In this document: positions 34,601-42,516 of the stretch, piece after piece
How the letters are laid out: each line of letters starts with the position of its first letter
How positions within the stretch are numbered: position 1 is the first letter of the stretch
Assembly (NCBI RefSeq): GCF_039536325.1
Contig: NZ_BAAAYO010000010.1
Coordinates: 310,001 to 374,000, forward strand
From: Paenibacillus_AB hodogayensis
Lineage (GTDB): Bacteria; Bacillota; Bacilli; Paenibacillales; NBRC-103111
Reading direction: 5' to 3'
DNA: 64,000 nucleotides
Program-made: the position numbers and the translations under genes
The notes under the pieces: generated by a model
What the model was told of the DNA's origin: nothing
Database searches by the model: none
The model's input: only the letters and a program-made list of their open reading frames with translations

Positions 34601-35508
34601 TGCCCGCTGCCGTTGCGAAGCGTCGCTTCCACCTCGTACGGCTTGCGGACATTCAGCAGGCTTAATAGGAACGGAATGTCCAGATGCGGTGCCGCAGCGA
34701 TACCCATGCTTTGGAATACGACGGCTTGCGTCTCCTTGTCGGCAATCCGAATATCCGCCGTCCATGGCCCTTCCGCATCGGCCGTTTTTTGCAAATCAAG
34801 CCGTACATGGCCTTCCGTCCAATCCGTATAATAAAATTGGTGGTCGAGAGCGAACGTCATGGAAGGCTTTGGCTTGCTCATCCGCATCGACACCTCGTCG
34901 AAGAAGACGGTCCCCGTACCGTACAGGCGCAAGTACATATACGCGTACCGGGCTCCTCGGGGAGCGGTCGTCTCCTCCTTGTAAGCCTGCCAGTCGCCGG
35001 TTAGTCGGGAAGCGTCAAGGGAGTAGCCCGAGGCGTTGATCCAGTTTTCGCCGGTATTTTGGTAGCCTTTGTAATATTCGACCTTGTAGCCCGCACTCTG
35101 AGTCACGCCGGTCGCCTTGATGAAGGAAGAGAGCTCGTACGTGACGCCCTCCTCCACCGGGACAATCTGAACCACCCACGGGTTGTTGGTCGTAGCCGTC
35201 TGTATCGAGATTCCGTACTGCCCGGCATATGCCGCAGCCGCCGACCGAGCGATGCCGCCGTTCCAGTTGTCGTTCATTGCCTTCCAGTGAAGAGGAATGC
35301 CGTTCGCTTCCTCTTCAAAGCCGCCGTTGAGCACCAGCGAAACGGGCTCGGTTCCATATACGGCGTCGTACACCGCACCCGTCACGCCGTCCGACTGCCG
35401 CCCCTCCTGCGAGCCTGCCGCCCCGACCAGGGTTGCCGATTGCAGGACAAGCGCGAGAATAAGAAGCATAGCGGTCCATCTTGACAAGCCTTTGTGTACC
35501 AATCGCAT
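31696..35508 (-). CDS. Secreted multidomain glycoside hydrolase-like protein with three CBM-like modules
   Basis: A 1270-residue exported protein. Order: signal peptide (1-31); jelly-roll CBM-like module (about 57-210, LVLNGGFEEE...VFFDEVSM); beta domain (215-325); TIM-barrel-like domain (328-600) starting ILVDGEPFYPIIMYH with a likely acid/base glutamate E421 in WMIMDEPTP; beta domain to 660; helical segment (685-760); two Ig-like domains (765-965); and two similar CBM-like modules (968-1120 and 1122-1270, both ending in AWLDDV). The barrel family was not recognised, and the second catalytic residue is not clear. It lies downstream of an ABC importer, so it probably releases the sugars that the importer takes up. 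Confidence 0.75.
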   Translation of the reverse strand: MRLVHKGLSRWTAMLLILALVLQSATLVGAAGSQEGRQSDGVTGAVYDAVYGTEPVSLVLNGGFEEEANGIPLHWKAMNDNWNGGIARSAAAAYAGQYGISIQTATTNNPWVVQIVPVEEGVTYELSSFIKATGVTQSAGYKVEYYKGYQNTGENWINASGYSLDASRLTGDWQAYKEETTAPRGARYAYMYLRLYGTGTVFFDEVSMRMSKPKPSMTFALDHQFYYTDWTEGHVRLDLQKTADAEGPWTADIRIADKETQAVVFQSMGIAAAPHLDIPFLLSLLNVRKPYEVEATLRNGSGQIVEQERKEVYRWERPVALPQNGPILVDGEPFYPIIMYHVDIGDFARVKEIGVNTVQGKVTTSEAVLQNTLDAAQLYGLKVIVPLYPNMKVKENADLLARLVNRFKTHPAVLAWMIMDEPTPNGIPLTELLDAYRSVRTLDPLHATYMVEISAEDYDIAAKATDVFVIDHYPLPRSPIATLTEHVQAAERAVGHGKPIWSLLQAFRVPGTVWSYLPTIEEIRNMAYQGVLSGATGLGYYSLRDPGWNLATSELWSGLVDFREELELISTLVTDSEKIDGVLGTSTQWGLWRHGDERYVVALNLTKEPRTLSVPLDGSGYGYERIFGSPPVSGGSTGEELELTLGAEQTVVFRLTPFTTAADRSLSVMEEASGQIFENDWRLQTSEIVSLLEQLEQKLALDDTGAAVWNALLAREKLRLLNEWVREQVDATLEGKRDLLLDRIAVANETLHGMAATLAETELQVTAQPVVADDSVTVSVYVRNQADAAFANMVVTVEQESGFAVENVGTLAAGDSVSFAKTFAVADEAAGPWSLRMKASFVYKGIPVTLVQSRTYEGKPRIQMKVGPDLLNIKQPGAYPFTLELSNGSGASVPVELTVQSPGAGGLAVSLNASSAILAARGVMTVQGTVYADASVEEGNYSIALHAGSGGAYEASAALLVQVDDNKVVNGSFEPHPKLGSLEGWSLRSSGVWDFRTYRSGSYAVRLSPDAANANNRINTSGYAIDVTPGETYLLQGWMKNASTAGTVVFGVREVNASGGTVRQNFATAAKASDWRRYEVAFTAQPATVKVEIVFLMDVYANGDAWLDDVYMQKQRNRVRNGDFEAPDASGVKPDGWALRSADAAWVHDVSHRGNSSVRLQPNSQNAMIRVNTTIYPIIVSPGDAFTLKGWIKNESSAGSVAFGVREINASGSTVRQNFVEAAKQSDWSPYEVTFTTQPATVKLEIVFQMDTAANGMAWLDDVFMSNLGN

Positions 35509-35545
35509 AAGGATTTCCTCCTAATAAGCGGATATGAGCCGGCTG

Positions 35546-36379
35546 TCATCCCTTGATGCCTGTCGAAGCCATGCCTTGAATGAATTGCTTTTGCGCCAGC
35601 AAAAACAGCACAATGACGGGAAGCGTCACGATGACAGCCCCTGCCATAATGAGCGGCGTTTCCGAAGGCTGCAGGTTGGAGCGCAGGAACAGCAGTCCGA
35701 GCGGCAGCGTAAATAGCTTCTTATCCTGCAGATACAGCAAAGGGCCAAGCGTGTTGCTCCATGCGCCGATAAACGTAAAGACCGCCAGCGCTGACAAGGC
35801 TGGCCGCGAAAGCGGGAAATAGATACGCCACAGCACGCTCCACGGACGATAACCGTCGACGATCGCCGCCTCGAACATTTCCTTGGGCAAGCTTTTGTAA
35901 AATTGGTGCATCAGAAAAATACCGAACGCTCCTCCGAGAAAGCTCGGGACGATGAGCGGAAAGTACGTGTCGAACGCGTGCAGGTTTTTCCAGATGAAGT
36001 ACGTCGGCACCAGGGTCACCTGCGCAGGCAAAATGAGCGTGGACAGCATTGCCATATAAATGGGCGTTTTCATGCGGAACTGGAACATGGCCAGCCCGAA
36101 TCCGACCATTGCGCAGGACAGCAGCGTGCCGACGAGATCGGCAATAACCACGACGGTGCTGTTGAACATATAGCGGGCAAAGTTGACCTTCGTCCATGCG
36201 GCGACGTAATGCTCCAGCGTGATCGGGTTGGGAATCCAACTGGGCGGAAGCTCCAGCACCTTGGCCCCGGTCTTGAACGAGGTTGCCACCATCCAGTAGA
36301 ACGGGATGAACATCGCGAGCGCCCCTATGCCGATGACCACGTGCTGCAGCAGCGATTTGGCGATACGCGAGCTATTCAT
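35546..36379 (-). CDS. Carbohydrate ABC transporter permease (MalG type)
   Basis: A 277-residue inner membrane permease with six transmembrane helices. The cytoplasmic EAA loop (KEMFEAAIVDGYRPWSVLWRIYFPLSRPAL) contacts the ATPase. MalG-type N-terminus (FYWMVATSFKT) and a hydrophobic C-terminal helix are typical of CUT1 importers. It overlaps the MalF-type gene by eight bases. No ATPase gene is in the operon, so a shared MsmK-like ATPase is likely. Confidence 0.9.
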   Translation of the reverse strand: MNSSRIAKSLLQHVVIGIGALAMFIPFYWMVATSFKTGAKVLELPPSWIPNPITLEHYVAAWTKVNFARYMFNSTVVVIADLVGTLLSCAMVGFGLAMFQFRMKTPIYMAMLSTLILPAQVTLVPTYFIWKNLHAFDTYFPLIVPSFLGGAFGIFLMHQFYKSLPKEMFEAAIVDGYRPWSVLWRIYFPLSRPALSALAVFTFIGAWSNTLGPLLYLQDKKLFTLPLGLLFLRSNLQPSETPLIMAGAVIVTLPVIVLFLLAQKQFIQGMASTGIKG

Positions 36380-37265
36380 AGTGCACCCACCTCTTCTCCA
36401 TCATCCGCTGAAGCAGCGTAATGCCCAAGATCAATATAAAAAGCAGCCAGGCCGTAGTCGACGCCGGTCCCATCTTGAAGGTCATGAACGCATCCCGGTA
36501 AATGAGAATGTTGGTCGTCAACAGCTGATCCTTCACCGTTGCCGGCGAGTCTAGCATGACGAGGAACACGTCGAAGGCATGGAAGGCCGAAATGGTCGAC
36601 AGGATCAGCACCATGTACACCATCGGCGATACAAGCGGAATGACAATGTTCGTGAACATTTTCCATTTCGGACAGCCGTCCATTTCCGCCGCTTCGTAGA
36701 TTTCTTTCGAAATGTTCTGCATGCCGGCCAGCAAAATCACCATGGAGGAGCCGACGCCCTTCCAGACGTTGGCGACGGCGATACTCGCGATCACCACCCA
36801 CCAGTGCGGGTTGTCCAAAAATTTGTAAGGACCGAACCCCACATAGCCCGCTATCAAGTTCAATAGCCCAAAATTGGAATCCAGGAGCCACTTCCATAGA
36901 AGGCCGCCGGCGATCCAAGGCGTCACCACCGGCAAAAAGTAAAGCACCCGGTACAAACCTTTGGCGCGGATGGACTGGTTCAGCACATAAGCCGCAATCA
37001 AGGCAAAAAACGTTTGCAGCGGCACAAACAGAAGGGCAAAATAAACGATATTGCGCAGCGAATACCAGAAGGGAGCTTCTTGGACGACTTGTATCCAATT
37101 GGCCGCCCCGATCCACCGCGGCGGATTGAACATATCCCAATCGGTAAACGTCAAGTACAGCGAGTACAGAAACGGAAAAGCCGAAAAGAGCAGAAAACCG
37201 AGCACAAACGGGGAAGTCAGAATGTAGCCCCAGTGGTTATACTTATGCAACGCGCATGTCTCCAA
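36372..37265 (-). CDS. Carbohydrate ABC transporter permease (MalF type)
   Basis: A 297-residue CUT1 permease with six transmembrane helices (YILTSPFVLGFLLFSAFPFL first) and the EAA loop KEIYEAAEMDGCPKWKMFTN. The start is uncertain: TTG 37265 has GAGAGG upstream, and TTG 37250 has GGAG nine bases before it. It pairs with the MalG-type gene and follows the binding protein by 53 bp. Confidence 0.9.
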   Translation of the reverse strand: METCALHKYNHWGYILTSPFVLGFLLFSAFPFLYSLYLTFTDWDMFNPPRWIGAANWIQVVQEAPFWYSLRNIVYFALLFVPLQTFFALIAAYVLNQSIRAKGLYRVLYFLPVVTPWIAGGLLWKWLLDSNFGLLNLIAGYVGFGPYKFLDNPHWWVVIASIAVANVWKGVGSSMVILLAGMQNISKEIYEAAEMDGCPKWKMFTNIVIPLVSPMVYMVLILSTISAFHAFDVFLVMLDSPATVKDQLLTTNILIYRDAFMTFKMGPASTTAWLLFILILGITLLQRMMEKRWVHYE

Positions 37266-37318
37266 TCATCAAGCCTCTCGGTGCCCGGTCCGGAGGACAG
37301 GGCGCCGATCGGACGTTG

Positions 37319-38644
37319 TTACTTGTTCTTGTCGAGCACGGCCTGAATTTTCTCCTGAATTTCCTTTGCTCCTTGCTCGGGCGTTTTGCGCTGCTGATAG
37401 ATTTCGGTGAAGATCGGCTGCGCAGCCAGACGCCATTCTTGCCAGGACGGGTTCTCGTCTGTCGTCGTCCCCGCTTCCGCCACCCCGTCAGCGTAAGCCT
37501 TCTTGTTCTGAGGACGGGTCGTCGGATCCAGCTTCGCTTCCGCACTCTTCTTCACCGGCAAGGCATTGCCGCTCTTCGCCAATGTCTCCTGCGCTTCGTC
37601 GCTCAAGTAATACTGGAGAAACTGCCATGCCGCATCCTTGACCTCCTGCGACGCCCTGGAGTAGACCACCCAGGAGTTGGTGACGAGGGGAACGACGCGC
37701 TTGCCGTCCATGCCTTTCGGCATAGGCGCCGCATCGTAATCCAGATCGGGGTAGTTTTTCGCATAGATCAGCTGGTTGCTGTACTGGGAGAATAGCATAG
37801 CGATTTTGCCGCTGCCGAACATCTGCGCCTCTCCGCCTCCTGCCTTCAAAATATCCTCCGTGGGGGAAATGCCTTCCTTGACGACGCTCACCCATTTGTC
37901 CAGCCCCTGAATCGTCTTCGGATCGGTAACGATCGCTTTCGTCTTCGTCTCGTCGAGTATGCCGCCCCCGTAAATTTTCGACCATGGGAACCACCCCACC
38001 GTAATGGAGGAAGCGACATTAAAGCCGTAGAAGTCGGTCTTGCCGTCGCCGTTCGTATCCTTCGTCAGCTTTTTCGCCGCATCCAGCATATCCTGGTACG
38101 TCCAGTTGTTCGTGGGCGCCGGAATGCCGTTATCCGCAAACAGCTTTTTGTTGTAAACAAGCGTCGCCGGATTCAAGCCGTGAGGGACGCCCCATACGCT
38201 GCCATCGGCCGTTTGCGCGGCGAACAGCCCTTTGTTGTAATCGTCCTGCTTCAGATCGCGCTTGATGTAGGGAGCGAGGTTTTCGGCGGCGCCGCGCTTT
38301 CCGTAGCCGAGAATGACCGCATTTTCCTGAAACCACACGTCCGGCGGATTGCCGGCAGCGACCTGGGCCGTAATTTTTTGCGAAAAATCGGACCACGGCG
38401 ACTCGTCGATCTTCAGCTTGATATGCGGGTATTTGGCCTGAAATCCGTCGATGATCTCTTTTTTGGTAATGTCGTAGGCGCCGGGCAGCCCGATCTTGAG
38501 CGTCACCTCCTTCGGAGCAGACGTACCGGCCGACTTCCCTTCTTGCCCGGTCTTACCGCTTGTTTCGTTTCCCCCGCACGCGCTCAATGATAGCGCTATC
38601 AACGGTACTAAAGCCAAAACGCTCTTCTCTCTCCATGCTTTCAT
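37319..38644 (-). CDS. Sugar ABC transporter solute-binding lipoprotein
   Basis: A 441-residue family 1 binding protein with lipobox LSAC23. KYPHIKLKIDESPWSDFSQK and AAGNPPDVWFQENAVI are typical of CUT1 receptors, as is GVPHGLNPATLVYNKKLFAD. It is the first gene of a four-gene operon (receptor, MalF, MalG, secreted hydrolase), divergent from an AraC regulator. The sugar is unknown. Confidence 0.9.
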   Translation of the reverse strand: MKAWREKSVLALVPLIALSLSACGGNETSGKTGQEGKSAGTSAPKEVTLKIGLPGAYDITKKEIIDGFQAKYPHIKLKIDESPWSDFSQKITAQVAAGNPPDVWFQENAVILGYGKRGAAENLAPYIKRDLKQDDYNKGLFAAQTADGSVWGVPHGLNPATLVYNKKLFADNGIPAPTNNWTYQDMLDAAKKLTKDTNGDGKTDFYGFNVASSITVGWFPWSKIYGGGILDETKTKAIVTDPKTIQGLDKWVSVVKEGISPTEDILKAGGGEAQMFGSGKIAMLFSQYSNQLIYAKNYPDLDYDAAPMPKGMDGKRVVPLVTNSWVVYSRASQEVKDAAWQFLQYYLSDEAQETLAKSGNALPVKKSAEAKLDPTTRPQNKKAYADGVAEAGTTTDENPSWQEWRLAAQPIFTEIYQQRKTPEQGAKEIQEKIQAVLDKNK

Positions 38645-38768
38645 GCGAAATCCCCTTCCGTATTGGATATACAGCGACCCTTGGCTTGCTCGGGGCGATT
38701 CGCCTAGATTCGCTTCCCGCCATGCCTTGGACCTCTATGTACGCTATTTCAAGTCTACTTGGCTTCTA

Positions 38769-38796
38769 TTTACTTTTGAATAAACAAACTTATAAT
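38769..38796 (+). promoter_or_regulatory. Probable promoter of the AraC gene
   Basis: TTTACT (38769-38774) and a perfect TATAAT (38791-38796) are 16 bases apart, 42 bp before the start codon. The same interval must contain the divergent importer promoter. Confidence 0.5.
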
Positions 38797-38838
38797 AAAT
38801 CTTATACGTTATTTCAGTTCAAATCGGGAGATGAACGA

Positions 38839-39657
38839 ATGACAGAAATTGGACAGATCCGCTCGAAGGTCAAATATTATGCCTATTGGAACCGAAAAAG
38901 CCAATTTTCCATCGAAACGGCCATTTATGAAAAATGGTGCGGGTTTGCTGTAGAGGACGGCGAATTTGCCTATCGGATCGGAGATGCCACAGGGAGAGCC
39001 ATGAACGGGGATTTGGTGCTCTGTCCGCCCGGGGTGCCCTTTCAGAGGAATGTGGTGTTACCGCTGTCGTTTCATTACTTTTACATCGACTGGGTCCATA
39101 TCGCGACCGGGGAGCTCGTGTCGGACCCGGAAGAGCTGCTGGCCGCTCTGCCGAGAAAAGCAGCGCTAGCCCAAACCAATCGGCTGAAGTCCAGCTTCGC
39201 CTTTTTGCGCTCTTTCCCTCACATCGGCGCCCCCGAGCACGTCCTGAGGTGGATCGGTCATTTACTGGACGACCTTCTCTTTCTTTATGTAACGGAGCAA
39301 CAACTGGTCCCCATGCACACGAAACGCCCGTCTTCCGACCCGTTGATGGATCAGGCCGCTTTGGCTATCAAGCTTCAAGCTTTCTCGGAGATCAGCCTGC
39401 TGCAGGTGGCGGCTTCGTTCGGACTGACGCCGGTACAATTCTCCAGACGGTTTACCTCCGCGTACAAGATCAGCCCGCTGGGCTACTTGACCTCGCTGCG
39501 ATTGGAGCGGGCGGGCCAGTTGCTGCAGGAAACCGATCTGAATCTGGAGGAAATTGCCGAAAAATGTGGCTACCGCAACGGTTCGTATATTAGTCGATTG
39601 TTCGCCAGCAAGCTGGGCATTCCGCCTTCGGAATTCCGCAAAAAGCATCGGCTCTGA
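38839..39657 (+). CDS. AraC family transcriptional regulator
   Basis: A 272-residue regulator: an N-terminal cupin-like sensor (to about 120), a linker and a C-terminal AraC DNA-binding domain with two helix-turn-helix units (EISLLQVAASFGLTPVQFSR and NLEEIAEKCGYRNGSYISRL). Start ATG 38839 has GGGAG eight bases upstream; the longer frame has none. Divergent from the importer/hydrolase operon, which it likely activates in response to the imported sugar. Confidence 0.88.
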   Translation: MTEIGQIRSKVKYYAYWNRKSQFSIETAIYEKWCGFAVEDGEFAYRIGDATGRAMNGDLVLCPPGVPFQRNVVLPLSFHYFYIDWVHIATGELVSDPEELLAALPRKAALAQTNRLKSSFAFLRSFPHIGAPEHVLRWIGHLLDDLLFLYVTEQQLVPMHTKRPSSDPLMDQAALAIKLQAFSEISLLQVAASFGLTPVQFSRRFTSAYKISPLGYLTSLRLERAGQLLQETDLNLEEIAEKCGYRNGSYISRLFASKLGIPPSEFRKKHRL

Positions 39658-39663
39658 CAGCAA

Positions 39664-39706
39664 AAGGGCACCCGTTTCTCTTAAAGAGAAGCGAATGCCC
39701 TTATTC
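39664..39706 (+). terminator. Terminator after the AraC gene
   Basis: AAGGGCA/TGCCCTT with inner TTTCTCTT/AAGAGAA, followed by ATTCC. It can serve both strands and also ends the zinc-ribbon gene transcript. Confidence 0.65.
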
Positions 39707-39737
39707 CGTTCCTATTAGCAGCCCGAGGGCCAGTCTT

Positions 39738-39935
39738 TCAATTGGCGTGTACTTCGGGAATCTCGTCCTCGAAGAACAAATCGTCAAGCGAGCTGAGCGT
39801 CCCGTCTTCTTCTACCTGATAGACGGACATTTTATCGCCATTTACGGTCAATTCGATAAAGCAGCTCCAGCAATAAAATTGATGGGAGCCGATCTTCCCA
39901 ATATCTTTGGAGTTGCAATTCGGACATCTGAGCAT
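39738..39935 (-). CDS. Small zinc-ribbon protein
   Basis: A 65-residue protein with an N-terminal zinc ribbon, C-P-N-C and C-W-S-C about 17 residues apart, then an acidic tail. Function unknown; zinc binding is inferred. ATG 39935 is preferred, though a GTG at 39944 overlaps the upstream stop as GTGA and would add three residues. It is coupled to the PRC-barrel gene either way. Confidence 0.7.
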   Translation of the reverse strand: MLRCPNCNSKDIGKIGSHQFYCWSCFIELTVNGDKMSVYQVEEDGTLSSLDDLFFEDEIPEVHAN

Positions 39936-39940
39936 GATTC

Positions 39941-40462
39941 TCACCCTATTTCTTCAAATGATGGTGTTTCTTGCACTACGCAATGGAGCGGTACGATGAC
40001 CGCATCCTCTCCGATTTTCGCCTCTTCCGACGAAGGGAGCCATTTACGCCCTTCTTTGAGGTCGTCAATCAACCCCCCGGACAATTCGTATCCTACTATC
40101 TTTTTATCCAATTGTTTGGCAAAATAAACATCTTCCACGTATCCGAGTTGATCTCCCGCTTCGGTAATGACCGGCAACCCTTTCAGCTTGAACTCGCCGT
40201 TCAACGACAGGAGCGTCCCAGCCGTATGATCGTCCAACTCGCGGACTACGCCTTCTTCCTTGACGGTGACCGCGTCGGAGCCGACCGATACGACATCGTC
40301 CCAGCCGATATGACGGGAAGAGCCGAACCAATGCTTGGAGTCGAGAAGTACACCCTGAACGTTCCAATCCTTGTCGATCAGAACGTCTTTCGCTGTTCCT
40401 AACTGCTTGCCCGTCCCGATGGAAATGACGGGAAGTCCGATGATGTCTTGTGCTCTACGCAA
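39941..40462 (-). CDS. yrrD: PRC-barrel domain protein, YrrD-like
   Basis: A 173-residue cytosolic protein with two PRC-barrel halves. The first is RAQDIIGLPVISIGTGKQLG to about residue 75 and the second is KGLPVITEAGDQLGYVEDVY to about 160. PRC barrels bind RNA or protein partners (RimM, H subunit); YrrD function is unproven. Start is TTG 40462 with AGGAGG six bases upstream. In B. subtilis yrrD also lies between the cysteine desulfurase genes and yrrI. Confidence 0.85.
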   Translation of the reverse strand: MRRAQDIIGLPVISIGTGKQLGTAKDVLIDKDWNVQGVLLDSKHWFGSSRHIGWDDVVSVGSDAVTVKEEGVVRELDDHTAGTLLSLNGEFKLKGLPVITEAGDQLGYVEDVYFAKQLDKKIVGYELSGGLIDDLKEGRKWLPSSEEAKIGEDAVIVPLHCVVQETPSFEEIG

Positions 40463-40619
40463 GGTGAACCTCCTGAAAACTTTTTATATATGATGCGCGC
40501 TTGGCGGAATGTTATTCCATAACCTTGCGCCGGTATGCCTTGGCGTATGAAAAAATAGACGTTTCGCGCAAATGCGGCTTGTCCCACCTCCTTGGAAAAA
40601 ACGATACGGCCGTAGCCTA

Positions 40620-41768
40620 TTATGTTTTACGTAAACGCCGTAAAATGGTTGCAACTTTTTCGGTTGCAGTATCAATTTGTTCGATATTTTGCGAAAAACC
40701 GAAGCTGAATCGAATGGCGGAGCGCATAACGTCCTCCGGCAGCTTCATTGCGCGCAGTACGTGCGACAATTCCAGGGAACCGGATGTACAGGCGGAGCCG
40801 CTGGCTGCGGCTATTCCTTCGAGGTCCAAGCTCATCAGCATCGTTTCGGTATCGACGCCGGGAAAACTAACGTTGAGAATATGCGGCAAAACATCCGTAG
40901 GGTGGCCGTTCACAGTAAAGGCGGACGGGCCAACCGTCCGATTCAACGCTTCGATCATACGATCGCGCAAGCTCTGCACGTGCAGCCGGTTGCGCTCCTG
41001 TTCGGAGACTGCCAGCTCGGCCGCGCGGACGAATCCGATAATGCCGGAGACATTCTCCGTGCCGGCCCGGCGCTTGCGCTCCTGAGAGCCTCCGACCAGA
41101 TGGGGAACGATCGCGATCCGCTTGGACACATACAAGGCGCCTACGCCCTTCGGACCGTATATTTTGTGCGCGGAGAAACTCATCATATCCACGGGCAGCC
41201 GCGCCAGGTCGACAGGCAGCAGGCCCAGCGACTGGACGGCGTCGACGTGAAACAAAATGCCCCGTGCCCGGGTCCATTGCCCGATAGCCTCAATCGGCTG
41301 AACGGTGCCGACTTCATTATTCCCGTGCATGACGCTGACGAGGAACGTATCCTCGCGCACCGCTTCTTCCAACTGCTCCGGGTGCACCCTGCCGGCGGAG
41401 TCGACGGGCAGGTAGGTCACATCGTAGCCGCTGTGCTCAAGCTGCCGGCAAGCGTGCAGCACGGCATGATGCTCGATCTCGGTCGTGATGATATGCTTCT
41501 TGACCGCGCCGTATTGCGCTGCGGCACCGAACAGCGCCGTATTGTCGCTCTCGGTGCCGCCGCCCGTGAATAGCAGCTCTCCCGGCTCGCAGCCGATCAG
41601 ACCGGCCAGCCGGTCGCGGGAGCGGCCCAGCGCCGTACGCGCCTCTCTTCCGAATGCGTGCAGGCTGGACGGATTGCCGAACTTCTCCGTGAAGTAGGGA
41701 AGCATCGCTTCCACCACCTCGGCGCGCATCGGGGTCGTAGCCGCATGATCGAAATAGATCGGGTCCAT
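40620..41768 (-). CDS. yrvO: Cysteine desulfurase, YrvO/IscS-like
   Basis: A 382-residue PLP enzyme that removes sulfur from cysteine to form a persulfide. The PLP lysine is K202 in SFSAHKIYGPKG, and the catalytic cysteine is C327 in ASGSACTSGSLELSH. The early block YFDHAATTPM and GTESDN are typical. In B. subtilis YrvO supplies sulfur to MnmA for tRNA 2-thiouridine. It follows cymR by 10 bp and is probably under CymR control. Confidence 0.93.
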   Translation of the reverse strand: MDPIYFDHAATTPMRAEVVEAMLPYFTEKFGNPSSLHAFGREARTALGRSRDRLAGLIGCEPGELLFTGGGTESDNTALFGAAAQYGAVKKHIITTEIEHHAVLHACRQLEHSGYDVTYLPVDSAGRVHPEQLEEAVREDTFLVSVMHGNNEVGTVQPIEAIGQWTRARGILFHVDAVQSLGLLPVDLARLPVDMMSFSAHKIYGPKGVGALYVSKRIAIVPHLVGGSQERKRRAGTENVSGIIGFVRAAELAVSEQERNRLHVQSLRDRMIEALNRTVGPSAFTVNGHPTDVLPHILNVSFPGVDTETMLMSLDLEGIAAASGSACTSGSLELSHVLRAMKLPEDVMRSAIRFSFGFSQNIEQIDTATEKVATILRRLRKT

Positions 41769-41778
41769 GAGGGCCGGC

Positions 41779-42198
41779 CTAGATGTAAAACATGAAATTT
41801 TCGTTTTTGCCTTCGTCCTGATACGTAATCAGGTTGGCAAGCGTGGTCGAATCGAGCACTTCGGCAATGCTGTTCTTGATCCGAATCCACAAATCGCGCT
41901 TGGCCGGATCGTCCTCGTCGGTAAAATCGACCGGACTGATGGGTCCCTCCAGGACGCGGATAATGTCGCCGGCCGTAATGTCCTCCGGCTGACGGGACAG
42001 TATGTAGCCGCCGTACGCACCGCGAATGCTCTTGACCAGCCCGGCGTTGCGGAGCGGCGCGATAAGCTGCTCGAGGTAATGCTCGGATAGCTGATTTTTC
42101 TCGGCAATGCTCTTCAATGAAGTAGGTCCTTCACCGAACTTCGAGGCCAGTTCCATCATGATAGTAAGCCCGTAACGGCCTTTTGTCGATATTTTCAA
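41779..42198 (-). CDS. cymR: Rrf2 family cysteine metabolism repressor CymR
   Basis: A 139-residue Rrf2 regulator. It has the N-terminal winged helix KISTKGRYGLTIMMELASKF, recognition region KNQLSEHYLEQLIAPLRNAG and IRGAYGGYILSR, close to B. subtilis CymR. CymR acts with CysK to repress cysteine uptake and synthesis. There are no Fe-S cysteines, unlike IscR. Start is TTG 42198 with GAGGTG five bases upstream. It is co-transcribed with the desulfurase. Confidence 0.92.
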   Translation of the reverse strand: MKISTKGRYGLTIMMELASKFGEGPTSLKSIAEKNQLSEHYLEQLIAPLRNAGLVKSIRGAYGGYILSRQPEDITAGDIIRVLEGPISPVDFTDEDDPAKRDLWIRIKNSIAEVLDSTTLANLITYQDEGKNENFMFYI

Positions 42199-42516
42199 AA
42201 TGACACCTCATTCATAGCTTCAATTCGTTCTCTCTTCTATCATTGCCAAGTTGAGACTTATGTTTACGTGCCGGAAGGCACATAGTTGGAAATAAATTCA
42301 ATATGGCGACGAATATCAACTATATGTTAACATAAAAAACCCGGTTATGGTATCCGTAAACGATGGCATCTTCATGAAAAGTTTTGAATTTCTATCGTTT
42401 TTGTGGACTTTTGCGCCCTAATGTGCAATTTTCGCCGGAAAAAGCGATTTTATTGCATTTGTGGTAATATAGGAGGATAAGCTTCAGATGGAACAAGGGA
42501 AAGAGGGAAAGCGCAG
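42199..42516. other. Divergent control region of cymR and mnmA
   Basis: 318 bp, AT-rich against its surroundings. It holds an extended -10 for mnmA (42463-42471) and a small GTGCC/GGCAC hairpin near 42270. No clear cymR promoter was found and no coding frame. Confidence 0.45.
42463..42471 (+). promoter_or_regulatory. Possible extended -10 promoter of mnmA
   Basis: TG-G-TAATAT resembles an extended -10 element; the -35 region is poor. Transcription would start about 40 bp before the mnmA ATG. Confidence 0.4.
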
